From: Candidatus Scalindua sp.
GTDB taxonomy: Bacteria > Planctomycetota > Brocadiia > Brocadiales > Scalinduaceae
Assembly (NCBI GenBank): GCA_021776915.1
Contig: JAIQZU010000049.1
Location: 1-38,516 of the forward strand
Direction: 5' to 3'
Length of the DNA stretch: 38,516 nucleotides
The notes beneath the pieces were generated by a model. The model saw only the letters and a program-made list of their open reading frames with translations. It did no database searches and was not told where the DNA came from. Positions 10,196 to 18,102 of this stretch are shown in pieces. How positions within the stretch are numbered: the stretch's first letter is position 1; each line of letters begins with the position of its first letter. A program made the translations under genes and the position numbers.

Positions 10196-10945
10196 TTGTA
10201 TAAGACTAAAGCTGGCGTGAGGATTGTTGCAATAGTTGAAGCACGTATGACGTCCACACGTCTACCAGGAAAGCATATGTTGGTAGCCAATGGAAAGCCC
10301 ATGATCCAACATTTGATAGAGCGACTAAAAATGGTTTCATCTCTTGATGAAATCGTGTTAGCGACAACAATTAATGATACAGACGAACCATTAATCTCTT
10401 TGGCGAAGAAACTCGAAATAGCATACTTTCGTGGAAGCGAAGAGGATGTAATGAATCGTGTGATAGGAGCTGCGGAGTCCGTTGATGGCGAAATCATTGT
10501 TAGCATTACCGGTGATTGTCCAATCCTTGATCCATCACTAGTTGAACAAACAATTCAAATGTTTTTAAACAATAAATGTGCTTATGTGAATAACGCAGCC
10601 ATTGCAAGTTATCCCGGAGGCATGAATACTCAGGTTTATGAAGTCGAAACATTGAAAAAATCAGCTTTGATAACTGAGGACCTGCTAGATCATGAACATG
10701 TGACTTCCCACATTATGAGAAATCCTGAATTGTTCCTTCCGATTTATCTAGTTGCTCCACCTGATTTATACTGGCCTGAATTGAGACTGGAGCTCGATGA
10801 ACAGGCTGATTATGAATTCTTAAAAAGGATTATTGAATATTTTGGTGATAAGAATCCTTGTTTCTCTTGTAATGATGTTATTGAGCTTTTGCGGCAAAAG
10901 CCTGGTTGGGTTGAGGTTAATCAGGATGAAAGAAGGTTTTCTTAA
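10196..10945 (+). CDS. SpsF-type cytidylyltransferase (second copy)
   Basis: This 249-residue SpsF homologue has VEARMTSTRLPGKHMLV (residues about 14-30) as the CTP-binding loop, GDCPILDPSLVE at about 103-114, and the C-terminal LRLELDEQADYEFLKRI. It is clearly diverged from the copy at 5628, with a different N-terminus and a WPELRLELDE segment. TTG at 10196 is the only reasonable start, preceded by AAAGG about 10 bases upstream; a nearby ATG in another frame stops at once. Its stop codon directly abuts the ATG of the sulfotransferase gene. With only one NeuB-type synthase in view, this copy may activate a different acid sugar, possibly one made by radical SAM or oxidoreductase steps nearby. 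Confidence 0.85.
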   Translation: MYKTKAGVRIVAIVEARMTSTRLPGKHMLVANGKPMIQHLIERLKMVSSLDEIVLATTINDTDEPLISLAKKLEIAYFRGSEEDVMNRVIGAAESVDGEIIVSITGDCPILDPSLVEQTIQMFLNNKCAYVNNAAIASYPGGMNTQVYEVETLKKSALITEDLLDHEHVTSHIMRNPELFLPIYLVAPPDLYWPELRLELDEQADYEFLKRIIEYFGDKNPCFSCNDVIELLRQKPGWVEVNQDERRFS

Positions 10946-11920
10946 ATGCAAAAAAAATCAAACGTGAAGAACACTCTTCTTGAGAAGCCACTTCTGGTAT
11001 TTGTTCATATTAGTAAGTGTGGCGGAACAACGATGATGGATATCTTAGGAAATTTATATTATCAACATGGATCTTTGGATAACAAACGGGAATCATTTAG
11101 GTTAAATAATGGGCATATCTATAAAAACGGAGTTGTTTTGAGGCCCTGGGGCAAAACACCAGTTTCGGTTGCTGAATATCACCAGCTTCCCCAGAGAATA
11201 AAGAATGATATACTTGTTATACAGGGAGGTCTTGGTACTCATCATGAAATAAATAGAGCATGCAAATATATTACAATTCTCCGACACCCTGTAGAGCGTG
11301 TAATTTCATATTATTATTGGGCTGTCAGAAGAGGGAAGGTAGGCGCAAACTCTATAGGTGAATACATAATAAATAACAAATTATCTCTTTTGCATCATAT
11401 AGGAGAAGGTGTAGATGTTGAACATGATAATATGATGACTCGGCATCTGGTTAATGCTAAAGAAGATCTAGGATTCGGTAAGCTATCACCAAATCATCTC
11501 TACCAGGCAAAGAAGAATTTAGATAAGTATTTTGATGTGGCTGGCATCATGCAAAGGTATGATGAGTCTCTTGTTCTTATGAAGAATATTCTTGGATGGA
11601 ATCTTATGCCAACTTATGAAAAGAAAAAAGTTGGCAGCTATAGAGAAGAGATTGATAAGGAAACCATGGGAGCAATAATTGATTGTATACTAGATATAAA
11701 ATTATATGATTATGCAGTTGGAAAATTGAACAGATTAATTAAAGAAAATAAATATTCATTTAATAGAGACATGGAAAAATTCGAAAAAATCAATAAATCA
11801 TATCAATTAAGAAGGCATATTCAAAATAGAGTGTCTTCTTTTATTGATTCAAAGCGTATTTTTCAGTTTTTCATGCGGCACTCCAAAGATTTAATGTTAT
11901 TCCTAAGAACTCAGAAATGA
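10946..11920 (+). CDS. PAPS-dependent sulfotransferase (Sulfotransfer_2-like)
   Basis: This is a 324-residue protein. FVHISKCGGTTMMDIL (residues 19-34) is the 5'-phosphosulfate loop seen in heparan-type 2-O/6-O sulfotransferases, with Lys24 as the likely catalytic lysine. ITILRHPVERVISYYYW (109-125) is the 3'-phosphate motif, with Arg113 and Ser121. The rest is basic and helical, with a lysine-rich C-terminus. It would transfer sulfate from PAPS to a hydroxyl of the glycan. PAPS-making genes are not in the window. It directly follows the second SpsF copy and is followed by a decayed SpsF copy, so sulfotransferase plus SpsF may have been inserted or duplicated here. Acceptor unknown. Confidence 0.85.
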   Translation: MQKKSNVKNTLLEKPLLVFVHISKCGGTTMMDILGNLYYQHGSLDNKRESFRLNNGHIYKNGVVLRPWGKTPVSVAEYHQLPQRIKNDILVIQGGLGTHHEINRACKYITILRHPVERVISYYYWAVRRGKVGANSIGEYIINNKLSLLHHIGEGVDVEHDNMMTRHLVNAKEDLGFGKLSPNHLYQAKKNLDKYFDVAGIMQRYDESLVLMKNILGWNLMPTYEKKKVGSYREEIDKETMGAIIDCILDIKLYDYAVGKLNRLIKENKYSFNRDMEKFEKINKSYQLRRHIQNRVSSFIDSKRIFQFFMRHSKDLMLFLRTQK

Positions 11921-12155
11921 TATATTTATGTGAATCCAGAACTGTTTACATCCATATACTTCCGCCATCTGATTTGTACTAGCCGGTGTTCAATTTGGAG
12001 CTTGATGAGCAGGCTAGCTACGAATTGCTGAGAAAAGTAATCGATCATTCGGTGGTGAGAATTTCTGATTCTCATGCGAAGAGTTCGTTGTTCTATTAAA
12101 TGAAAAGTAGGATTGGGTTGCGACCAGCCGTAAAGTAAAAAGGGAACAGTTTTGA
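11921..12155 (+). pseudogene. Decayed SpsF-type cytidylyltransferase, 3' relic
   Basis: The spacer between the sulfotransferase and oxidoreductase genes translates, across three frames, into the C-terminal third of an SpsF protein. Frame a from 11921 gives NPELFTSIY. Frame b from 11962 gives PPSDLY, a TAG where SpsF has Trp (11980-11982), then FNLELDEQASYELLRKVID. Frame c gives VVLLNEK, a TAG, and DWVATSRKVKREQF ending at 12155. The intact copy at 10196 has NPELFLPIY, PPDLYWPELRLELDEQADYEFL and GWVEVNQDERRF in the same order. At least two frameshifts and two stops make it non-functional. The identity level suggests an old paralogue, not a fresh duplication. The remnant still overlaps the next start codon by 4 bases (TTGA). 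Confidence 0.8.
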
Positions 12156-13120
12156 ATAAATTATCGGCTACTGTTGTTGGTCTCGGTCAGATTGGTCAGG
12201 GATACGATTACGATAGTAAGGACAATTCTGTAATTCTTACCCATTCCACTGCGCTTTCCCTGCACCGTGGATTTAAATTGATTGCGGGCGTAGACTCAGA
12301 TCCCGCTCAACGCGAGCGTTTTGAAAGGAAATTCTCAAAGCCTGCTTACTCTGTATTAGAAGAACTTCGACAATATCACAATCCTGATATTATATCTCTT
12401 GCCATACCCACAGAAATGCACTTTTCTATTTTTAATGACGCATTAACACTTCAACCCATAGGTATTGTCTGCGAAAAGCCTCTGGCAAGAAGTATCGAGG
12501 AGGCGAGGCTGATGATTAATGACGTTGAAGCATTAAATTGCGCTGTTACTGTGAACTATCTGCGGCGTTTTAATCCGGCGCTGGGAAAGCTGAAGGAGAT
12601 GATGGATGCATCTGAGTTTGGTGTGATTTACAAGGGCACAGTTTGGTATACGAAGGGTATACGAGAGAACGGTTCACATTTTATAGACCTGTTCATCTAT
12701 CTGTTGGGCGAAGTACAAAATGTCCGGATATTGAAGACAGGAAGAAAGTGGGACAATTACGACCCCGAACCAGACCTGCTCATTCGTTTTGGAGAGACGG
12801 ATATATGTATGTTGGCCGGCCGTGAAGAGCGCTATTCTTTGGGCCAATTTGAATTGATTGGTACAGATGGTGTGGTGCGGTATGAAGATGGTGAACCAAT
12901 AAAGATCAGATATGCACAGGATGACCCGGTTTATGGGGGTTACAGGAACCTGGGGGAGCAAATAGAGATTGAAAATCCAGGTGAGAGGAATATTTGGTTT
13001 ACCTACGATAACCTGGCAGAACATCTGGAAAAAGGAGCGGTTTTAAAATCAACCCTGGAAACAGCCACGAATACATTAAAAATAGTTGAAGAAATCATTT
13101 CACGGTTAGAAGGTAAGTAA
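12152..13120 (+). CDS. Gfo/Idh/MocA-family oxidoreductase (first)
   Basis: This 322-residue protein has an N-terminal NAD(P)-binding domain, ATVVGLGQIGQGYDYD at residues 6-21, the conserved CEKPLARSIEEA at about 108-119 with the catalytic-region EKP, and NGSHFIDLFIYLLG (about 177-190), where the GSHFIDL histidine/aspartate pair binds the sugar. Members oxidise or reduce hydroxyls of nucleotide sugars; in amino-sugar pathways a dehydrogenase of this family often supplies a 3- or 4-keto sugar. TTG at 12152 is the start, overlapping the decayed SpsF stop. The next gene starts immediately at the stop (TAAATG) and encodes a DegT aminotransferase, so oxidation followed by amination of one sugar is likely. 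Confidence 0.87.
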   Translation: MNKLSATVVGLGQIGQGYDYDSKDNSVILTHSTALSLHRGFKLIAGVDSDPAQRERFERKFSKPAYSVLEELRQYHNPDIISLAIPTEMHFSIFNDALTLQPIGIVCEKPLARSIEEARLMINDVEALNCAVTVNYLRRFNPALGKLKEMMDASEFGVIYKGTVWYTKGIRENGSHFIDLFIYLLGEVQNVRILKTGRKWDNYDPEPDLLIRFGETDICMLAGREERYSLGQFELIGTDGVVRYEDGEPIKIRYAQDDPVYGGYRNLGEQIEIENPGERNIWFTYDNLAEHLEKGAVLKSTLETATNTLKIVEEIISRLEGK

Positions 13121-14398
13121 ATGAAAGAGAAGCTCGCGATATTTGGCGGTCAAAAAGCCTTTGATGAAGAGGTTGTAAGGTACAATACGATGGGCCCTGA
13201 AGAAGTACTTGCTGCCAAGCAGGTGGTGCAGTCAGGCGTGCTATCCCAGTATCTGGGTGAGTGGGATCCCGATTTTTACGGAGGTCCTAAAGTGAAAGAA
13301 TTTGAAGAACGATGGACAGATCACTTCAGGGTAAAGCATTCAATAGCAGTAAATTCATGCACATCGGGTTTAATGGTTGCTGTTGGAGCTATTGGAATTG
13401 AACCTGGGGATGAAGTAATTGTAAGTCCTTGGACAATGGCGGCGACTGCAACTTCTGTGCTTGTTTGGAATGCGATTCCTGTATTTGCAGATATTGAAGA
13501 TGAAACATTTAACCTGGATCCTGTATCCATTGAACAAAATATTACATCTTATACAAAAGCAATTGTTGTGACGAATATTTTTGGTCATGCAGCAAGGCTT
13601 AATGAGATAATGTTGATAGCAAGAAAGTACAATTTAAAAGTAATAGAGGACAATGCTCAGTCTCCAAATGCACTCTATCATGGAAAATATACTGGGACGA
13701 TTGCTGATATTGGCGTTTTCAGCCTGAACTATCATAAGCACATTCATACAGGAGAAGGTGGAGTTTGTGTTACAGATAACGATGAATTGGCTGAACGGAT
13801 GCAGCTTATTCGTAATCATGCAGAAGCCGTGGTTGAGGGGAAAGGTGTTTCTAATCTTGTAAATATGATTGGCTTTAACTTCCGCATGCCAGAGATGGAA
13901 GCTGCCATTGGCATAGAACAATTAAAGAAACTACTATTTTTTGTCGATGAAAAAATTGAACTTGCAAATGTATTGACCCATGGCATTAAAGATTTGCCTG
14001 GGTTGAGAGTTCCAATCGTCAAAGAAAAGTGTACGCATGTTTATTATGCATATCCATTAATTGTTGATGAGAATAAGACAGGGGTGTCAAGAGATAGGAT
14101 TTATGAGGCCTTACTTGCTGAAGGAATGCCTGCATTAGCAAAAAGATTTACGGTTTTGCATCTATTGCCCATGTACCAGAAAAAGATTGCCTATGGGTCT
14201 AAGGGGTTTCCATGGACAGCTAAGTTTTATGATGGCAGTGTATCGTACGAGAAAGGGATATGTCCGGTTTCAGAGAGTATGATTGATACTAGGTATATGA
14301 ATATTGGTATCAGTTTATTTAAGTTTGATAAACAAAAGATCCAATATATTATTAATGCCTTTAAGAAAGTCTGGGATGCTCTTCATTTGTTGAAATAG
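13121..14398 (+). CDS. DegT/DnrJ/EryC1/StrS sugar aminotransferase
   Basis: This 425-residue fold-type I PLP protein of the StrS/AHBA synthase group is a little longer than the usual 370-400. Visible residues are NSCTSGLMVAVGAIG (78-92, phosphate-binding turn), Asp177 in VIEDNAQS with Gln180, Lys206 in FSLNYHKHIHTGEGG (Schiff base), and NFRMPEMEAAIGIEQLKKL. The family transfers an amino group from glutamate to keto sugars bound to nucleotides, or less often dehydrates them. A Lys rather than His at the key position argues for a true aminotransferase. It abuts the Gfo/Idh/MocA gene, its likely source of keto sugar. It is unrelated to the class III enzyme at 1511, so the locus probably makes at least two amino sugars. 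Confidence 0.88.
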   Translation: MKEKLAIFGGQKAFDEEVVRYNTMGPEEVLAAKQVVQSGVLSQYLGEWDPDFYGGPKVKEFEERWTDHFRVKHSIAVNSCTSGLMVAVGAIGIEPGDEVIVSPWTMAATATSVLVWNAIPVFADIEDETFNLDPVSIEQNITSYTKAIVVTNIFGHAARLNEIMLIARKYNLKVIEDNAQSPNALYHGKYTGTIADIGVFSLNYHKHIHTGEGGVCVTDNDELAERMQLIRNHAEAVVEGKGVSNLVNMIGFNFRMPEMEAAIGIEQLKKLLFFVDEKIELANVLTHGIKDLPGLRVPIVKEKCTHVYYAYPLIVDENKTGVSRDRIYEALLAEGMPALAKRFTVLHLLPMYQKKIAYGSKGFPWTAKFYDGSVSYEKGICPVSESMIDTRYMNIGISLFKFDKQKIQYIINAFKKVWDALHLLK

Positions 14399-14463
14399 TT
14401 ATTTAAGGTCTTGGAAAATACAAATATGTTGTATACTTATGTATTTAAAGCAACGTTTTTATA

Positions 14464-15792
14464 ATGTACGAGCAAGAAAAATATTCTTCAAGTAAACGTT
14501 TTATTATGGACAATTTGTCTAAGATTGCAGAATTGCCTCGGCATCTTATAAGTGACGGATACGATGATGCACTTGAAATCATTACAGAAATAATAGAGGA
14601 ATTAGGATTGACCTATAAAATCCATTCTTTTCAAACGGGTTATGACTGCGGAACATGGGTTATTCCTGAGAAGTGGACATTGAGAAGAGCTCAATTGAAG
14701 AATAAAGAAGGCCTTGTTCTGATTGATACCATAAACGAACCTTTAGCCTGTTTAGCTTACTCGTTGCCATTTGAGGGCATGATTTCCAGAGATAATTTGA
14801 TAGAGCATCTGTATACGAGTCCCTATTGCCCGGAGGCGGTTCCTTTTGTTTTTAAATACTACGACAGAGACTGGGGGCTTTGTTGCAAACAAGAACTCAA
14901 AGATAGCTTAACAGAAGATGAGTATTATGTGTCCATTGATGCAGAGTTTGCTCCCGGTGAGCTTAAAGTTTGTGAAATTATAGTAGAAGGGGAATTTGAG
15001 GAAAGCTTTGTTATTGCTTCTCATTTGGACCATGCTTACCAAGTTAATGATGGTCCAATCGGCATTTTCCCTGTATTGGAAATACTATCACATTTAAATC
15101 AGAAATCCCCCCATTATACATATCGTCAATTAATTGTGCCTGAGAATATAGGAAGTGCGGCTTGGCTATCAAGGAATAAGGAGTTGATTCCTAAACTTAG
15201 AGGTGGATTATTTGTTGAGATGCTGGGTACTGATTTGCCAATGTGTTTACATCGTTCGTTTAAAGGGAATACTTTAGTTGACAAACTCTTTGAAGACATT
15301 ATGCATAATAATAATAAAAGTAATGTAATTGATGATTTTGTTCACGCAAATGATGAACGTCAATTTAATGGGCCAGGTATTGGAATGCCGATGCTCGGTT
15401 TAAACCGTATGTCAACTCACCGAAAAGAATTTCTGGCATTTCCTTATTACCACACAGATTTTGATAATATGGAAAATGTCAATGTTGATAATTTGATGGA
15501 ATCTACAGCGGTGTTGCAAGCTTTAATTACCGCTTTTGACGAGTATCTTATCAGGCCTGTTCCCAATTTTATAGGAGAGCCCTTTTTGCATCGTTATAAC
15601 TTACACGTAGATGCTTTTGAAGGAACCAAGAAAATGTCAGATAATATAGAAATGATGAATATTATATTTATGACGGGCGAAAATATTACTATTTATGAGA
15701 TTGCAAGAAGACTTCAATTTTCCATTACAAAAGTGAAACAGGTACTAGATAAATGTGCTGAAAAAGGGTTGTTTGCATTTAAGCCAATATAG
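14464..15792 (+). CDS. DUF4910 aminopeptidase-like metalloprotein with C-terminal winged helix
   Basis: This 442-residue protein matches the DUF4910/M28-like family. Probable zinc ligands are His190 in SHLDHAYQVND with Asp196, Glu227 in VPENIGSAAWLSRN, and His330 in YHTDFDN. The order and spacing fit the family's CHP-NN, PETIGS and HTSLDN motifs, although the first motif here reads LDH. The last ~50 residues (GENITIYEIARRLQF to LDKCAEKGLFAF) look like the winged-helix domain normally fused to these proteins. Family members occur in polysaccharide loci, but their substrate is not firmly known to me. An amide or N-acyl hydrolase acting on an amino-sugar intermediate is a possible role. No signal peptide is seen, so it should act in the cytoplasm. 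It follows the DegT gene by 65 bases. Confidence 0.75.
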   Translation: MYEQEKYSSSKRFIMDNLSKIAELPRHLISDGYDDALEIITEIIEELGLTYKIHSFQTGYDCGTWVIPEKWTLRRAQLKNKEGLVLIDTINEPLACLAYSLPFEGMISRDNLIEHLYTSPYCPEAVPFVFKYYDRDWGLCCKQELKDSLTEDEYYVSIDAEFAPGELKVCEIIVEGEFEESFVIASHLDHAYQVNDGPIGIFPVLEILSHLNQKSPHYTYRQLIVPENIGSAAWLSRNKELIPKLRGGLFVEMLGTDLPMCLHRSFKGNTLVDKLFEDIMHNNNKSNVIDDFVHANDERQFNGPGIGMPMLGLNRMSTHRKEFLAFPYYHTDFDNMENVNVDNLMESTAVLQALITAFDEYLIRPVPNFIGEPFLHRYNLHVDAFEGTKKMSDNIEMMNIIFMTGENITIYEIARRLQFSITKVKQVLDKCAEKGLFAFKPI

Positions 15793-15840
15793 ATGAATAA
15801 ATTCATTCGTTTATTGGGAGTGGAAATAAATTTTAAATAA

Positions 15841-16995
15841 ATGGTCGATTGTGACAATAATAAAATTCTTGCAGTTGCGGGTGCTGTAGGTGCTGCAAGT
15901 TCACTTATTCCGATTATCCGTGAATTAGTGACCCGGGAAATAGATGTTCACATTATTGCCACTGATATAGCATTTCAGATATGTAAAGGAAAAAAATTGT
16001 GTAGTATATCACAACTAGAAGATACATTTAGTGAAGAAAATGCAATTAAATATATGGAAGAGAATAAACCATGTATAATTGTAAGCGGCGCAGGGGGCAA
16101 TAATAAAATAGAGCCAACTTTTAGACGTGCTGCTAAAAAACTTGGTATTTTTTGTTTTGCTTTCGCGGATATGTGGTGCCATCCTGCTAGACGTTTTTTT
16201 CAAGTTGGTAGTAATGGTGAGCTGATTTATTCTATTCCTGATTTAATAGGCGTAAGTGATGAAAGAAGTTATAATGAGATAATAGGAGATGAAAGATTCG
16301 ATTCAAATAAAATCGTTATTGTTGGTATGCCTCATGTTGAGGAAACAGTGAGGGAAGTTGTAGCTGCCTCAGATGAGGAAATCACTCATTTGTTTGCCAC
16401 ATATAATTTACACAAATGTATTACTACTTTTGTTTTCTTTTCTGCTCCGGTAGAAAGGGAGATATGGGATGAAATTGCAGGACTGCCAGATATTGGCTAT
16501 AGTGAGACAACGATTTTATGTCGTATTATTCAAACGATCTCACAATTATGTGAGCAATACAAAAAACCTGCCCAGTTGATTGTCAAACCGCATCCATCCG
16601 AATCGAGCAGTTTTTTAGCTCAAGCATTAGAGTCGACTCAAATGGTAGATTCTCTAGATTGTAGAATCATTGAAAACGGTAATACAAAGGATATGATTTG
16701 TATGGCAACTGCGGTATTAGGCATGACATCCACTGCATTGTTAGAAGCGGCACTAAGTAATAAACCAGTATTCAGTGTCAAGATTGGCTTAAATCATTCT
16801 TATGATGATAGGTATTTTAATAGCATTGACGGAATAACATCTGTCTATGATTTAGGAAGTTTACGTCGTGAGATTGAAGACGTTTTATGTGAGCGGCAAT
16901 TATTTCGAAATCACTCTGTAGATTTGGGTAAATTTCAGGCTACCAACAAAATAGTTAATATTCTTCTTAAATATTTGTCAGGAGTTAAGCAATGA
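15841..16995 (+). CDS. GT-B-like protein of polysaccharide locus
   Basis: This is a 384-residue protein. The N-terminal half looks like a Rossmann domain (NKILAVAGAVGAASSLIPIIREL, then PCIIVSGAGGNNK). The C-terminal half has LIVKPHPSES and LGMTSTALLEAALSNKPVFSV, the nucleotide-binding loop arrangement of capsule-type glycosyltransferases and CDP-glycerol transferase-like proteins. I cannot assign a donor or acceptor. A related KPHP protein lies at 31844 but is longer. Its stop overlaps the next start by 4 bases (ATGA), so it is probably co-translated with the second Gfo/Idh/MocA gene. The ATG at 15841 has no clear ribosome site. A glycosyltransferase role is an inference from fold motifs and context. 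Confidence 0.65.
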   Translation: MVDCDNNKILAVAGAVGAASSLIPIIRELVTREIDVHIIATDIAFQICKGKKLCSISQLEDTFSEENAIKYMEENKPCIIVSGAGGNNKIEPTFRRAAKKLGIFCFAFADMWCHPARRFFQVGSNGELIYSIPDLIGVSDERSYNEIIGDERFDSNKIVIVGMPHVEETVREVVAASDEEITHLFATYNLHKCITTFVFFSAPVEREIWDEIAGLPDIGYSETTILCRIIQTISQLCEQYKKPAQLIVKPHPSESSSFLAQALESTQMVDSLDCRIIENGNTKDMICMATAVLGMTSTALLEAALSNKPVFSVKIGLNHSYDDRYFNSIDGITSVYDLGSLRREIEDVLCERQLFRNHSVDLGKFQATNKIVNILLKYLSGVKQ

Positions 16996-18014
16996 GCGAT
17001 ATTATTCGCTGGGGTATGATTGGTTGTGGTGATGTTGCCGAGAACAAGAGTGGGCCAGGGTTATCTAAAGCTGAGGGATCCAGCTTAGAAATGGTTATGA
17101 GTCGTGATGCTGCCAAAACTGAAGATTTTGCGAAACGCCATGGTATTAAGCGATGGACTACTGAGGAGGATGAAATTATCTCGGACACGAATGTTGATGC
17201 TATATATGTGGCAACTCCTCCTGATTCACACTGTTATTACTCGAAATTGGTTGCCGCAGCGGGTAAACCGCTTCTTGTTGAGAAACCTATTGCGCGTAAT
17301 ATAAAAGAAGCAGAAGAGTTAATCGATTGTTGTAATAGTGCAGGGGTCCCTCTGTTTGTAGGATATTATCGACGTGCTATGCCACGATTTAACATGGTCA
17401 AGGAGTGGATTGATACAATGCTTATTGGGGCTCCACGCTTCGTTCATGTTCAACACAGTAGTTGCCCTGAAAATCATCCGGTTTCTCCAATCGATTCAAA
17501 GAACGCACCTCCATTGGAAGATATTCCATGGCGTTTCATTCCTGAAATAAGTGGTGGAGGTAATTTTGTAGATTGTGCAACACATATGATCGATATGGTA
17601 GACTATCTATTGGGTCCATTAACAGAAGTGGAGGGTCGAGCATTAAATTATTGTGGATTATATCCGGCAGAAGATACCGTTTCTGGGAGCTTTTTGGTGG
17701 ATGACAAAATCCCTGGTACAGGCCAATGGTGTTATGCTGCAGGGACAGAAGTTGATCGCATTGAAATTGTAGGAGATAAAGGAGCGATCAGGTTTAGTTG
17801 CTTTAACCACACTCCACTTGAATTAGAGACCGCTTCCGGCATAGAATACGTGGAAGCCAAGGACCCTTATGTTCACCAGCCATTAATTCAGACTGTAGTT
17901 GATGCTCTGCATGGAAAAGGGGTTTGTCCGAGTTCTGGAGAGAATGCCCTGAGAGCCATACGCGTACAGAGCCGTCTTTTGTCAGGATACTACGATAGGC
18001 CCCCCGGAAGCTAG
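16992..18014 (+). CDS. Gfo/Idh/MocA-family oxidoreductase (second)
   Basis: This 340-residue NAD(P)-dependent sugar oxidoreductase has IRWGMIGCGDVAENKSGPGL near residues 5-24, YVATPPDSH (about 72-80), LLVEKPIARNIKEAEEL (about 93-109) with the EKP motif, and a C-terminal half with GGGNFVDCATHMIDMVDYLLG, where the aspartate/histidine pair sits. It overlaps the GT-B-like gene by 4 bases. The two Gfo/Idh/MocA proteins in the window are different subgroups, with different lengths and glycine loops. They are therefore unlikely to be duplicates and probably act on different sugars or positions. Substrate not predictable. Confidence 0.87.
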   Translation: MSDIIRWGMIGCGDVAENKSGPGLSKAEGSSLEMVMSRDAAKTEDFAKRHGIKRWTTEEDEIISDTNVDAIYVATPPDSHCYYSKLVAAAGKPLLVEKPIARNIKEAEELIDCCNSAGVPLFVGYYRRAMPRFNMVKEWIDTMLIGAPRFVHVQHSSCPENHPVSPIDSKNAPPLEDIPWRFIPEISGGGNFVDCATHMIDMVDYLLGPLTEVEGRALNYCGLYPAEDTVSGSFLVDDKIPGTGQWCYAAGTEVDRIEIVGDKGAIRFSCFNHTPLELETASGIEYVEAKDPYVHQPLIQTVVDALHGKGVCPSSGENALRAIRVQSRLLSGYYDRPPGS

Positions 18015-18102
18015 GGTATTAGTGATTTAGCGGAGACGACGCGTAAATAACGGTAGACAATGCCGTACATCTAACCCAACCATATTACCTGGAGATTAAG
18101 AA

